This document shows positions 34,273 through 42,285 of a stretch of 58,927 nt of DNA, piece by piece. The notes beneath the pieces are model-generated. The model was given only the letters and a program-made list of their open reading frames with translations, was not told the origin of the DNA and searched no databases. This DNA comes from Desulfobacterales bacterium (lineage in GTDB: Bacteria; Desulfobacterota; Desulfobacteria; Desulfobacterales; SpSt-501), in assembly GCA_030834695.1 (NCBI GenBank), contig JAUQXK010000085.1, forward strand, positions 1-58,927, written 5' to 3'. Made by a program: the position numbers and the translations under genes. Positions within the stretch are counted from its first letter, which is position 1. The number at the start of each line of letters is the position of its first letter.

Positions 34273-34545
34273 TGACTTCGTAAATAGCGGGTTATGGCGC
34301 GCAGCACCACCCTGTTCGGCAACGCAATCGACGTGCTTACTTCCCTCGGCCGCCCCCTTTGGCAAAGGGGGCGGGGGGATTTTAAGATCGACTTCCTTGG
34401 AAGTCCAATCTCTGCGCTGCGCGGCATCTCGCTGCCGCTGCGGCGTACTGCGAGTACGCCTCGCGACACGAGATTCGCGCGCCTTGATCTTGACCTCTTT
34501 ACGAAGTCATCGATTCGGATGACTTTTTACGAAGCTATCAATTTT
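34259..34545. mobile_element. MITE-like insertion with 12-bp flanking direct repeat
   Basis: GCTATCAATTTT occurs perfectly at 34259-34270 and 34534-34545, flanking 263 bp. Just inside lie inverted arms GATGACTTCGTAAA (34271) and TTTACGAAGTCATC (34498). The interior holds ccccctttggcaaagggggc and other palindromes but no gene. The left direct repeat encodes the last pagL codons (YQF), and the right copy is followed by TAA in the same phase. The layout is what an insertion with target duplication would leave. The remaining bases to 34618 hold nothing else I can name. Confidence 0.55.
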
Positions 34546-34618
34546 AACCCGCCAGGGCGGCGGGGTTTCGGCCGCAGCGTGCCGCAACCGTCCGCCGCAT
34601 AGGGATTCCGGAGCTCCA

Positions 34619-35176
34619 GTGGCTAAAAGAGTCTGCCCATTCTGGGTCGGGTATCTGTTAATCCATCCGATCAGAAAGCTGCTCGAAAATCCGTATAAAC
34701 TGTTTGGGAATTTTGTGAGCGAAGGAATGGTCGTGCTGGAGCCGGGAAGCGGAATGGGATATTTCACCATTCCCCTGGCCCACCTGGTCGGGCCGTCCGG
34801 AAAGGTTATTGCGATCGATATCGAGCCCAAAATGATCGCGGTTCTGGAAAAGAGGGCGTTGAAGGCCGGCATGATCAACCGGATCGAGCGGCGGTTGTGC
34901 CGACCCGACCGATTGAACGTTGAAAATCTTCGAGAAAGCGTTGATCTGGCCGTGGTTATCCACATGCTCCACGAAACGCCGGATCAGGAAAAGTTCCTGG
35001 AAGAGATTCGTCAGGCGCTGAAGAAGGGCGGGCGCCTGCTCATCAAAGAACCAAAAGGGCATGTATCCAAACGAGATTTTGAAAACAGCGTTGCCCTTGC
35101 GCGAAGGCACGGGTTCAACCCGGATGGGCTGCAATTTAACTCGGAAGGCCACAAGGTTCTTTTGAAGAAAAGATAA
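34619..35176 (+). CDS. Class I SAM-dependent methyltransferase
   Basis: Protein of 185 aa with motif I VVLEPGSGMGYFTIPL, the acidic end of strand 2 VIAIDIEPKM, motif IV DLAVVIHMLHE and post-motif LKKGGRLLIKEPKGHVS. The substrate is not evident. It starts at GTG 34619 with GGAG about 5 bp upstream. It is short for the fold but complete. Confidence 0.83.
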   Translation: MAKRVCPFWVGYLLIHPIRKLLENPYKLFGNFVSEGMVVLEPGSGMGYFTIPLAHLVGPSGKVIAIDIEPKMIAVLEKRALKAGMINRIERRLCRPDRLNVENLRESVDLAVVIHMLHETPDQEKFLEEIRQALKKGGRLLIKEPKGHVSKRDFENSVALARRHGFNPDGLQFNSEGHKVLLKKR

Positions 35177-35216
35177 CGGGCAGCGTCGGGAAGAACCCGC
35201 TGTTCAACCGGTCCGG

Positions 35217-35582
35217 TCAGCAATCCTCGGGCAAATAGAGCGTATGTTTTCCGGGTGTGCTGTTGGGGCTGATATAAACGGTGCGGGTGCCGGCCGGGGA
35301 TTCAACATCCCCGATATAGGGGTAGTCGCCCGGCTCCGTTTGTTCACTTTTCTCGAAGATTTCGAGCGCGGCAGAGAACAGCTCGCCGACCTGCGGGGAG
35401 ATCGTCCGGCCGCCAAAAGCATTTGGCGATAGGTAGCCCAGCTGCTCCAGGAGGCTCGTCGTCACGTAGCTGAGCGGGCCGGCTGCGTAGGCGGAGTCCA
35501 TTGTGGTCAGCGGGAAAAGGATGCCGTCGCGCGCGGCTTGCCTGTCGCTGGAAGAAAAAGTGACGGTGAAATCTTTTTTCAT
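35217..35582 (-). CDS. Hypothetical protein, 121 aa
   Basis: Begins MKKDFTVTFSSSDRQAARDG and ends KHTLYLPEDC. It looks soluble, with no signal peptide and no motif I recognise. It diverges from the histidine phosphatase gene with a 66-bp AT-rich gap. No strong ribosome site precedes ATG 35582. Confidence 0.5.
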   Translation of the reverse strand: MKKDFTVTFSSSDRQAARDGILFPLTTMDSAYAAGPLSYVTTSLLEQLGYLSPNAFGGRTISPQVGELFSAALEIFEKSEQTEPGDYPYIGDVESPAGTRTVYISPNSTPGKHTLYLPEDC

Positions 35583-35648
35583 GGCGATTATAATTATATC
35601 ATTAGAAGAGCCGGTTCGGGCAAGCAAAAAAGGACAAGGGATCTCGGT

Positions 35649-36266
35649 ATGACCATGCCCACCACCGTATATCTGGTCCGGCACGGCAATGTTCACAACC
35701 CCAACCGAATTCTCTACGGCCGCCTGCCGCGCTTCCGGCTGAGCCAGAGAGGGATGGAAGAGGCACGCGCGGCCGGCCGGTTTCTGAACGGCGCTCCGAT
35801 CGCTGCCCTATATTGTAGCCCGCTGCTGCGGGCCCGGCAGACGGCTCAAGAAATTCGTGCGCTCCTCCCGGATCTCACCCTGCGGCAGTCGCCTCACCTG
35901 CTTGAAGTGCTCAACCCCTTCGAGGGCCGGCCGAGCGCGGAGGTCGACGCCCGGCACGGGGACGTCTACACCGGCGTCGGCCCGCCGTATGAGCAGCCGT
36001 CGGATATCGTCGCGCGCACACTGGAATTTTTCCAGCTGGCCCGCGGCCGCCACGCCGGCAAGAAAGTGGTGGCGGTCACCCACGGGGACGTGATCGTTTT
36101 CGCCTTGCTCTGGGCGCGCGGGATGGCCCTTACCCCCCAGAACAAGTCCGGCCTGCATGCGCTCGGTTTCACCGGCGGCTACCCCGCCACCGGCTCGCTC
36201 ACCGCATTCATTTTTCGAACGGACTCTCCCCGTGAGCTGCCGGAAGTGCATTATTTCAGGCCCTGA
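35649..36266 (+). CDS. Histidine phosphatase superfamily protein
   Basis: Protein of 205 aa with the catalytic signature VYLVRHGNV at the N-terminus, the second Arg in SPLLRARQTA and the second His in VVAVTHGDVI. The family includes phosphoglycerate mutase-like and alpha-ribazole phosphatases; the substrate is unknown. ATG 35649 is preceded by AAGGGAT. Confidence 0.85.
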   Translation: MTMPTTVYLVRHGNVHNPNRILYGRLPRFRLSQRGMEEARAAGRFLNGAPIAALYCSPLLRARQTAQEIRALLPDLTLRQSPHLLEVLNPFEGRPSAEVDARHGDVYTGVGPPYEQPSDIVARTLEFFQLARGRHAGKKVVAVTHGDVIVFALLWARGMALTPQNKSGLHALGFTGGYPATGSLTAFIFRTDSPRELPEVHYFRP

Positions 36267-36282
36267 GGCCATTGACATCAAC

Positions 36283-36308
36283 GCATCAAAATTGTTGTGT
36301 TTTGATGC
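36283..36308. promoter_or_regulatory. Palindrome abutting the antitoxin start, probable autoregulatory operator
   Basis: GCATCAAAA and TTTTGATGC are perfect 9-bp arms around TTGTTGTG, ending directly at ATG 36309. RHH antitoxins usually bind such dyads over their own promoter. No ribosome site lies between the dyad and the ATG. Confidence 0.55.
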
Positions 36309-36656
36309 ATGAGAACGACGCTGGCCAGCGACGATGATGCGGCTTCGCTTTTGGAGCGTATCCGCAGAAAGCGAAACGTCATGTTTAAAGCAGCGGTCAA
36401 TGAGGCATTGCGCCGCGGGTTGAGGGGCATGGCGGCCCCGCCGCCCCGGCTCGCGAAGCCTTATCAGACGCGAGCGGTGTCTCTCGGGCGCTGTTTGGCG
36501 GATAATCTCGATGACATCTCCGAAGTCCTCGCTATATCGGAAGGAGAGGGCCTCCGGCGATCTTGGTTGACGCCAACCTGCTCATCTACAACCTGCCGAG
36601 CGACATGCCGAAGTATTAAAATCCATTTTATTAGCCGCCCCGAAATGGCGACGTAA
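36309..36656 (+). CDS. RHH (CopG/VapB-like) antitoxin with run-on C-terminus
   Basis: The first 75-80 residues look like an RHH antitoxin of a VapBC pair (MRTTLASDDDAASLLERIRR, FKAAVNEALRRGLRGMAAPP, TRAVSLGRCL ... ISEVLAISEGEG). After about residue 80 the frame runs on into what was the toxin gene in another phase, giving an unrelated Ser/Thr-rich tail. A small deletion at the junction probably removed its stop. It may still repress its operator. Confidence 0.65.
   Translation: MRTTLASDDDAASLLERIRRKRNVMFKAAVNEALRRGLRGMAAPPPRLAKPYQTRAVSLGRCLADNLDDISEVLAISEGEGLRRSWLTPTCSSTTCRATCRSIKIHFISRPEMAT
36560..36619 (+). pseudogene. VapC PIN-domain toxin remnant (19 codons)
   Basis: This frame reads ILVDANLLIYNLPSDMPKY and stops. 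ILVDANLLIY is the start of PIN toxins, including the first catalytic Asp. The rest of the domain is absent, and repeat copy D begins about 10 bp further on. The normal ATG before ILVD is also missing. Confidence 0.7.
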
Positions 36657-36675
36657 AGACAATTACGAAATTTTT
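36628..36675. repeat. Dispersed palindromic repeat, copy D (internally deleted)
   Basis: The left-end sequence (ccccgaaatggc) is joined directly to the right-end module gacgtaaagacaatta. It looks like an internal deletion derivative of copies C and E, and lies where the VapC gene was truncated. Confidence 0.6.
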
Positions 36676-36809
36676 TATGAATTCATCCGGTTGATCAGAA
36701 ACGGCTAGATGCAAGGCTTGCGAAGTCCCGAGGAATGAGGCGTACGTCGATTACGCTGCAATGGCGAGGGGTGAGCGGACGCAGCAGATGATCGTTTATC
36801 ATCACCCGG

Positions 36810-37505
36810 CTATGGTGGGGCCTCGACGCGGTGAAACCCCTCCGCCAGCCCGAAGGACTCCCCGGCCGCCATCTCCCGGCAGCGCTGGCGCAGCCACTCG
36901 ACCGGGTCCCCCCGGTTGAACTCGCGGACCTGGCTCGCATGACAGCGCAGGGCGGCGATCTTGAGATCGAAAGTCTGCGTGATATCGGAGCGGAAGTTAA
37001 TGTCTTCGGTCCCCCAGAAGTAAAGCTCCCGCACTTTATGGGGCATAAGCCCCTCCGCCAGAAGATCCGCGTAGGCCAGGCGGTCGCGGGCGAAGGGGAA
37101 GACGGCATCCAGTACCACCTGGCCGATGATGCGGTGATCGCGGTGCCAGATGTAGCGGCGGTAGGGGTCTGAGGTCATAACGATTTCGGGACGAAAACCC
37201 CGAATCATGCGCACGATGAGTTTGCGAAACTCAGCGGTGTCCTCCAGCCCTTGGTCCGGCTGGCGCAAGAAGGTGACGCGCTGAACTCCGAGGGCTCGCG
37301 CCGCGGCGCGCTGCTCCTCTTCACGGATTTCGACAAGCATCTCCGGGGTCAGGGTGGGGTCGGTGGTCCCCTTTTCACCGCTGGTGCAGATGAGATAGGC
37401 CGCTTGCCGGCCCTCCCGTATCCACTTGGCCACTGTTCCGGCGGCACCGAATTCGGCGTCGTCCGGGTGAGCGGCAATCACTAAAATATCCACTGGAGTC
37501 GTCAC
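36810..37505 (-). CDS. PIG-L family deacetylase (MshB/BshB-like)
   Basis: Protein of 231 aa. The metal site is in VIAAHPDDAEFGAAGT, with a further His in WHRDHRIIG. Members remove the N-acetyl group from GlcNAc conjugates, as in mycothiol (MshB) and bacillithiol (BshB) synthesis. GTG 37505 follows GGAG at 7-bp spacing, 13 bp after the GT4 gene. It is the last gene of the leftward unit. The GT4/PIG-L pair suggests a GlcNAc-X then GlcN-X sequence (inference). Confidence 0.87.
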   Translation of the reverse strand: MTTPVDILVIAAHPDDAEFGAAGTVAKWIREGRQAAYLICTSGEKGTTDPTLTPEMLVEIREEEQRAAARALGVQRVTFLRQPDQGLEDTAEFRKLIVRMIRGFRPEIVMTSDPYRRYIWHRDHRIIGQVVLDAVFPFARDRLAYADLLAEGLMPHKVRELYFWGTEDINFRSDITQTFDLKIAALRCHASQVREFNRGDPVEWLRQRCREMAAGESFGLAEGFHRVEAPP

Positions 37506-37518
37506 CGCGCTTCTCCGT

Positions 37519-38832
37519 TCACGCCGGCGGGGCCGCGCCGCAGCCGCAACAGGCCGGCCGCGCGGGTTTCGGATGAAACCCGGCTGCCGCTCTCGGGGCT
37601 GCGCCGGGGGCGCCGATCATGCTCTCGCTATATACCTTCAAAACATCGGTTGCCACCCGGGACCAATCGTAATCGGCCGCTGCGCGCCGAATCGATGCCG
37701 TGCCCGGCAGCCCCGCGGCCCGATCGCGCAGCAAGCCTTCGATCGCGGCCGCCAGGGAAGAGGGTCGAAGGTCTGGGGCCAGGCGACCGTTTCCAGGGTC
37801 CCGCAGGAGTTGCTCCATCGCTCCCACGCGGGTCGCCGCTACCGGCGTGCCGCAGGCCAGTGCTTCCAGGGCGACCATGCCGAAGCTCTCGTAAGACGAT
37901 GGAAGTGATAGAAGGTCGGCCGCGCTGTAGAAGAAGGGGAGTTCGCTCTGCTCGAGCCGGCCCTTGAAGGTAACGCGCCCGCCAATGCCGCAAGAACGGC
38001 TCAGTTCCATCATCCGCCGGCGCGCCCGATCGTGCTCACCATCCCCGCCGACGACGATCAAGCGCAGTTCGGAGATATGCCTCAAGCAAGCGACGGCCCG
38101 GATCAGCCGATCCAGGCCCTTTTCCGGCGCCAGGCGTCCGACGTAAAGAACGAGCTTTTCTTCCGAGGCCACCCCGATTTGCTTGCGGGCGACGGTCCGA
38201 TCCTTCGGCTGAAACCGATCCAGGTCCACGCCGCAAGGAATGACCGTGACCCGGTCTGCGTCGGCGTCGTAATGCCGGATGAGATGGTCCTTTTCACGGT
38301 CGGAGGTGACCACGATTCGGTCGCTGGCGGCAGCCAAGCCGCGTTCGGCGTCCATGCGGGCGTCCGATTCGGATTCGGGGCCGCACACCAGCTTTTTCAC
38401 GGCGGCCAAGGTGTGGAACGTCGTGAGGTGCAGGGCCCCCCACGCTTGACGGGCCCAGAGTCCGACCTGGCCGGAGAGCCAGTAATGGCTGTGGATCACA
38501 TCATACCTCGCGCCCTCCCGTTCCCGGAAGCGCTCCAGCGCGTGGAAGAATCGTGCAAGGTGAGGGTAGAGGGCGGTTTTGGGGGCGTCCCCACCCGGTC
38601 CAAGATCCAAGGGGACGAGGCGCACGTTTTCAGAAATCTGCAAAACGTCGCCGCATGCAAGGCCGTCGCCGGCGCGGGTGAAGATGTCCACGCGATGGCC
38701 GCGCAGGCCCATCTGCCGTGAGAGTTCACGGATGTAGACGCTCATTCCGCCCGTGTCCTGGGTGCCGAGCCGGCCCAGGGGGCTGGAGTGCACGCTGATC
38801 ATGGCGATGGAGTGCGGTAGTGAACGCAACAT
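37519..38832 (-). CDS. GT4 glycosyltransferase (MshA/BshA-like)
   Basis: Protein of 437 aa with a GT-B fold. The N-terminal donor/acceptor loop GGMSVYIRELSRQMGLRGHR resembles MshA and sucrose-phosphate synthase. The C-terminal domain has LYVGRLAPEKGLDRLI and the EX7E region SYESFGMVALEALACG. A Cys/Pro/Ala-rich tail (PARPACCGCGAAPPA) ends it. It likely transfers a hexosamine from a UDP-sugar. AGGAAG precedes ATG 38832. Its partner PIG-L gene lies directly downstream. The acceptor is unknown. Confidence 0.86.
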   Translation of the reverse strand: MLRSLPHSIAMISVHSSPLGRLGTQDTGGMSVYIRELSRQMGLRGHRVDIFTRAGDGLACGDVLQISENVRLVPLDLGPGGDAPKTALYPHLARFFHALERFREREGARYDVIHSHYWLSGQVGLWARQAWGALHLTTFHTLAAVKKLVCGPESESDARMDAERGLAAASDRIVVTSDREKDHLIRHYDADADRVTVIPCGVDLDRFQPKDRTVARKQIGVASEEKLVLYVGRLAPEKGLDRLIRAVACLRHISELRLIVVGGDGEHDRARRRMMELSRSCGIGGRVTFKGRLEQSELPFFYSAADLLSLPSSYESFGMVALEALACGTPVAATRVGAMEQLLRDPGNGRLAPDLRPSSLAAAIEGLLRDRAAGLPGTASIRRAAADYDWSRVATDVLKVYSESMIGAPGAAPRAAAGFHPKPARPACCGCGAAPPA

Positions 38833-38994
38833 GACTTCCTCAATTTCAAGTGATGATCCCGCGCTTAAACTTTTTGGATACTGGATGGGCGCTTCGCGCG
38901 GTCCAGGAAGTTCGATTAAAACAGAACCACGCGCTTCAGCCTTTTATCCACTATCCAGCATCCGGTACCCCGCATCGAGTACCAGGTATCGCTT

Positions 38995-40002
38995 TCACGC
39001 GCCGGAGAGGTCGATCCGGCACCGATAGATCGGCACCGGCTTGCCCCCCAGGTGGTGTTTGTAGGCTTCTTCTCCCTTGAGGAAATCGTATTTAGCAAGA
39101 CCGCGAGCAATGCCATCCCGAATGCTCAGGACTTTGCAAAGAATGCCGACACTCAAGTGGGACAGGTCCGCATCGTAGCCGCTGTTGTAAAGGTAGCGGG
39201 TACCGCCGAAATCGCAGCACCATACCGCGGCGGCCGGACGTCCGTCAACGGCCAGAAACCCGATCCGGGTTTCCGGCACATACTCCGCCAGCAATCGAAA
39301 ATAGCCTTCCATCCGGTCGTCCATGAAGGCGGCCTTGTCGGGGCGGTTCTGCCGGAAGAGCGCGAGAAAATCATTCAGCGCCGCGCGGATCGCCGGGGGC
39401 TCTTGCACCAGGCGGAATTCGGTCGCCGCATGGGTTTCCAGCCGCCTCAGCTTGCGCCGCACCTCGTGGCGCTGTTTGCCGGATAGGATGCGGAGGTAAT
39501 CCTCCCAGGCTGCGGGCAGATCCATCTCGAACAGAACGTCTTCCTCGGCTATGGAGACCGGGTATCCCCTTGCACGGGCCGCCGGGACCAGCTCCTGGAT
39601 GACCACCGAATCGGGCCTCAGCGGATTCAAATCCAGGCGACGAATGCCGGCGCCCCTCAAGTGATCCAAAAGCGCATCGCAGAATTCTCTCCGCCGGTCG
39701 GCGGTGCAGACCAGATCGAGGTGGTCGCAGACATCGGCATCGCCGATGAGCCGGGCTGTTCTCTCTTCCACGCACAGCGGTGCGATGCCGATCACCCTTT
39801 CGGCCGTCCGCAACGAGCGGATCCAGAGAGAAGCCCGTGGCGCGAAAACCTCCTGCCAGGCGCGCATCCAGCCCGGCAGCACAAAGGGCGATTCAAACCT
39901 CAGATGGCTTCCGGCCGCTATCTGACAGCCGGAAACGCTCTCGAAGGTGTCCGCCGCGAAGCCATCCGCGCGGACGGCTCCGGCGGTTTCGGTATCGCCC
40001 AT
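38995..40002 (-). CDS. GNAT/Fem-like acyltransferase (BioF2/CelD type)
   Basis: Protein of 335 aa in the Acetyltransf_6 group (CelD, FemAB-related). Its core has ILSGKQRHEVRRKLRRLE, a long linker and the second GNAT half (IGFLAVDGRPAAAVWCCDFG, YLYNSGYDADLSHLSVGILC). Relatives acylate sugars or, in the Fem branch, add amino acids from aminoacyl-tRNA. ATG 40002 is preceded by AGGA and lies 11 bp after the S51-CysRS gene. 162 bp with degenerate ccagcatcc-type repeats separate it from the GT4 gene. Confidence 0.8.
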   Translation of the reverse strand: MGDTETAGAVRADGFAADTFESVSGCQIAAGSHLRFESPFVLPGWMRAWQEVFAPRASLWIRSLRTAERVIGIAPLCVEERTARLIGDADVCDHLDLVCTADRRREFCDALLDHLRGAGIRRLDLNPLRPDSVVIQELVPAARARGYPVSIAEEDVLFEMDLPAAWEDYLRILSGKQRHEVRRKLRRLETHAATEFRLVQEPPAIRAALNDFLALFRQNRPDKAAFMDDRMEGYFRLLAEYVPETRIGFLAVDGRPAAAVWCCDFGGTRYLYNSGYDADLSHLSVGILCKVLSIRDGIARGLAKYDFLKGEEAYKHHLGGKPVPIYRCRIDLSGA

Positions 40003-40013
40003 GTCCCCGATCC

Positions 40014-41264
40014 TCAATTGATCCGCCAGCGGGCGCCCTCGTTGGTGTCTTCGACGATGACACCGGCACGTTGCAGGCAGTCGCGCAGCGCGTCCGCCTC
40101 CTCCCAGCGTTTCCTCCGGCGCATGTCGTCGCGCAGCCGCAGCAGCTCTTCCACGAGAGGACTCAGGCATTCGTCGGTGGAGCCGGGGCCGGTCGACAAC
40201 GACGATCCCAACATGACCAGCCATTCGCGCAGCATCTCCCGGGCTTGGGAGATAGCCTCCTCGCCCTCCAGATTGCGGGCCGAGGCCCAGATGACGCGGT
40301 CGAGTTCCAGGATGGCGGCCGACATCCCTTCGGCATTGCGGCTTTCCTGTGCGGTCTGAAACCCCGATTCGAGGACATGGATGCTATCCCAAAAGGAGTC
40401 CGGCCGGCTTTCCGCCGACGCCGCTGCGGTTCCTTCGGGGGGCGCCGAAACGGTTCGCGGAGACGGGGGCTGCCAGTTGCCTTTGAAGACATCCAGCGAG
40501 ACAACGGTGTTTTTCGCGAGGGCCAGCTCCGACCCGCCGCGGAGCAGCGTGGCGCCGCCGATGCCGCGGATGCAGGCTTCGTTGCGGGAGAGGTCTATAA
40601 TGCAAGCCGTGTGCTCGTCCATCCCGAGAACATGGGCGTCTTCCGGCAGCAGAGCCGCGAGGGACCGAAAACGGGACTCTCCCATGAAGCAGAAGCGGGT
40701 GTCATGGGTGCCGCCCTCGGCATTGTTCCAATGCGGCATCACCACGAGGTTCAGGCCGAAGCGCCCCAGCAGGTTGAGCCCTTGAACCCAGCGCAGTTCC
40801 TCGCCGACCTTGTATATTTCATAGACCGGAAGGGTGCGGACACCGACGGTCAGGGCGGCGGCGCTGGCAGCCACCAGGCAGGCGCCTTCCTCGATCCGGC
40901 GGGCGAGAATGTCGGGAATCGGAGTGCCCTCCCACTGACGCACGGCGTAAGTCGGGCTGCCGGGGCCGACCAGGACGAAATCGGCCTGCCGCAGGGTGAG
41001 AAACGCTTTTTCGGATTCCAGCGCGCTGAGAGCGTCTTTCGATTTGAAAGCGGCCACGGCCATGGGATGGCCGACTTTATGATGGAAGTACTCGACGGCC
41101 TTGGCGGAGATCTGATCGGCGTTGAGCTGAAAACCGGCCGGGGTGTCTAGGAACACGGCCCTTGCGCCCGTGCCAAGGCGAGCCAGCAGCTCCTTATGGA
41201 CTTCCACCATGGTTGCAGTGAGCTCGCCCGAACCCATGAGGACGATGGTGCCCTTCGCGGACAT
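40014..41264 (-). CDS. S51/glutamine-amidotransferase-like protein fused to a CysRS C-terminal domain
   Basis: Protein of 416 aa. About 1-235 is an S51 (cyanophycinase-like) fold: IVLMGSGELTATMVE, VGPGSPTYAVRQWEG and a nucleophile-elbow-like VAASAAALTVG that retains a Ser. A linker follows. The last 55 residues (VEELLRLRDDMRRRKRWEEA, DALRDCLQRAGVIVEDTNEG, ending ARWRI) are the C-terminal domain of cysteinyl-tRNA synthetase. The catalytic HIGH domain is absent. ATG 41264 follows GGAA. A tRNA-Cys or cysteine-related role is inference. Confidence 0.8.
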   Translation of the reverse strand: MSAKGTIVLMGSGELTATMVEVHKELLARLGTGARAVFLDTPAGFQLNADQISAKAVEYFHHKVGHPMAVAAFKSKDALSALESEKAFLTLRQADFVLVGPGSPTYAVRQWEGTPIPDILARRIEEGACLVAASAAALTVGVRTLPVYEIYKVGEELRWVQGLNLLGRFGLNLVVMPHWNNAEGGTHDTRFCFMGESRFRSLAALLPEDAHVLGMDEHTACIIDLSRNEACIRGIGGATLLRGGSELALAKNTVVSLDVFKGNWQPPSPRTVSAPPEGTAAASAESRPDSFWDSIHVLESGFQTAQESRNAEGMSAAILELDRVIWASARNLEGEEAISQAREMLREWLVMLGSSLSTGPGSTDECLSPLVEELLRLRDDMRRRKRWEEADALRDCLQRAGVIVEDTNEGARWRIN

Positions 41265-41312
41265 ACTTTCCGTCAACACCTACGTTCATTAAAAAGATAA
41301 TGGCAGAATTTA

Positions 41313-41430
41313 TTCGTCCCGAAATAGTACCGTCATGCCGGACTTGATCCGGCATCCAGAAAGCTACTGGATTCCGGCTTTCGCCGGAATGACGAGGTAG
41401 GGCTTATTGTGAGACGTCTAATAATTCTTC
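41313..41430. repeat. Dispersed palindromic repeat, copy E
   Basis: cgaaatagtaccgtcatgcc then gacttgatccggcatccaga, with a right palindrome attccggctttcgccggaat and a divergent right end. It lies between the two S51 genes and overlaps the last codons of the gene that ends at 41418. Confidence 0.72.
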
Positions 41431-42125
41431 ACTTCCACCGGCAGCAAGAGTTGTTCCCCATGGCCGAACACCGTCTGGCTCTCGGGCTTGTAGACGGTGA
41501 CAACCCCCTTACCGTAGACGGTCCATTCGCCGGCCGGGCCGTCGTTCAGCAGCCCGGTTTCCTCGTCGACTCCGATGAGGCTCGCGCCCGGCAGAAGCCG
41601 GCTGAGTCGAGGTGCCCAATTTTTTCCGAACCGATTGTGGTGCGGCAGTACGCAGCAGCCCTGCAGGAAGTTCAGGCCGGGCAGTGCCTGCCCGGATCCC
41701 TGGTCGAAATAGTGCTCGCACAAAACCATCGCGCCCGCACTGCTGCCGCCGATGACCGCGCCGGCGCGGTGGGCGATCCGCATCGCTTCCCGGACCCGGC
41801 TGTCCGCAAGAGTCTCGGCCAGGTAGCGGGTGAAGCCTCCGAGCATAAAGACGAACTTGGCGGATTCCAGTTCCCTGGCCAGGTCCGGCTGGTCCGCTGA
41901 AGCGCGATCGATGACGGGAACCGACCGGACGTTATCCGCTCCCAGGCTTTGAAACCAGGCGACGCCGTTTGCCCCGGCCTGCCGGTCGTTGTTGTCCGGA
42001 GCGGCCGCGGCTGGAATGACGCGGATCGGGGCCTTGCGCCCGCCGGCGGCCTCGATGGCGCGTTTATCGGCCGCTGCCATCCCGATCATGAACTCATTGC
42101 CGCCTTCGAGCAGCACAAATCCCAT
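41418..42125 (-). CDS. S51-family peptidase, cyanophycinase-like
   Basis: Protein of 235 aa with the nucleophile elbow AVIGGSSAGAMVLCEHY (Ser in GXSAGA), FMLGGFTRYLAET and a later LIGVDEETGLL acidic region. Cyanophycinases and dipeptidase E cleave at Asp or beta-Asp bonds. No signal peptide. GGTGG precedes ATG 42125. Repeat copy E covers its 3' end. It is probably the first gene of the leftward cluster, although a repeat separates it from the next gene. Confidence 0.83.
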   Translation of the reverse strand: MGFVLLEGGNEFMIGMAAADKRAIEAAGGRKAPIRVIPAAAAPDNNDRQAGANGVAWFQSLGADNVRSVPVIDRASADQPDLARELESAKFVFMLGGFTRYLAETLADSRVREAMRIAHRAGAVIGGSSAGAMVLCEHYFDQGSGQALPGLNFLQGCCVLPHHNRFGKNWAPRLSRLLPGASLIGVDEETGLLNDGPAGEWTVYGKGVVTVYKPESQTVFGHGEQLLLPVEVKNY

Positions 42126-42198
42126 GGCGCCACCATAACACTCTAAATCGATTGCAAATCAAGTTAATAATCAGCCGTTGGATGTCAATCAGATTGTT

Positions 42199-42229
42199 TT
42201 GACATTTCGCAGGCTGTGATGATAAAAAT
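42199..42229 (+). promoter_or_regulatory. Candidate sigma-70 promoter of ggt
   Basis: TTGACA at 42199-42204 and a GATAAAAAT -10-like region at 42221-42229 with 16-18 bp spacing. It sits in the 160-bp divergent gap, about 57 bp before the ggt start. Confidence 0.5.
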
Positions 42230-42285
42230 TCAGGCGTTCTGCGATCCTGTCCCGCCTTGATGAACCCCAACCAAAGGAGGTCGGC

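Noticed and set aside
36810-42125. Standard mycothiol or bacillithiol operon
   Set aside because: GT4 and PIG-L genes fit, but no MshC-type ligase with a HIGH domain and no BshC is encoded, so the known pathways cannot be assigned.
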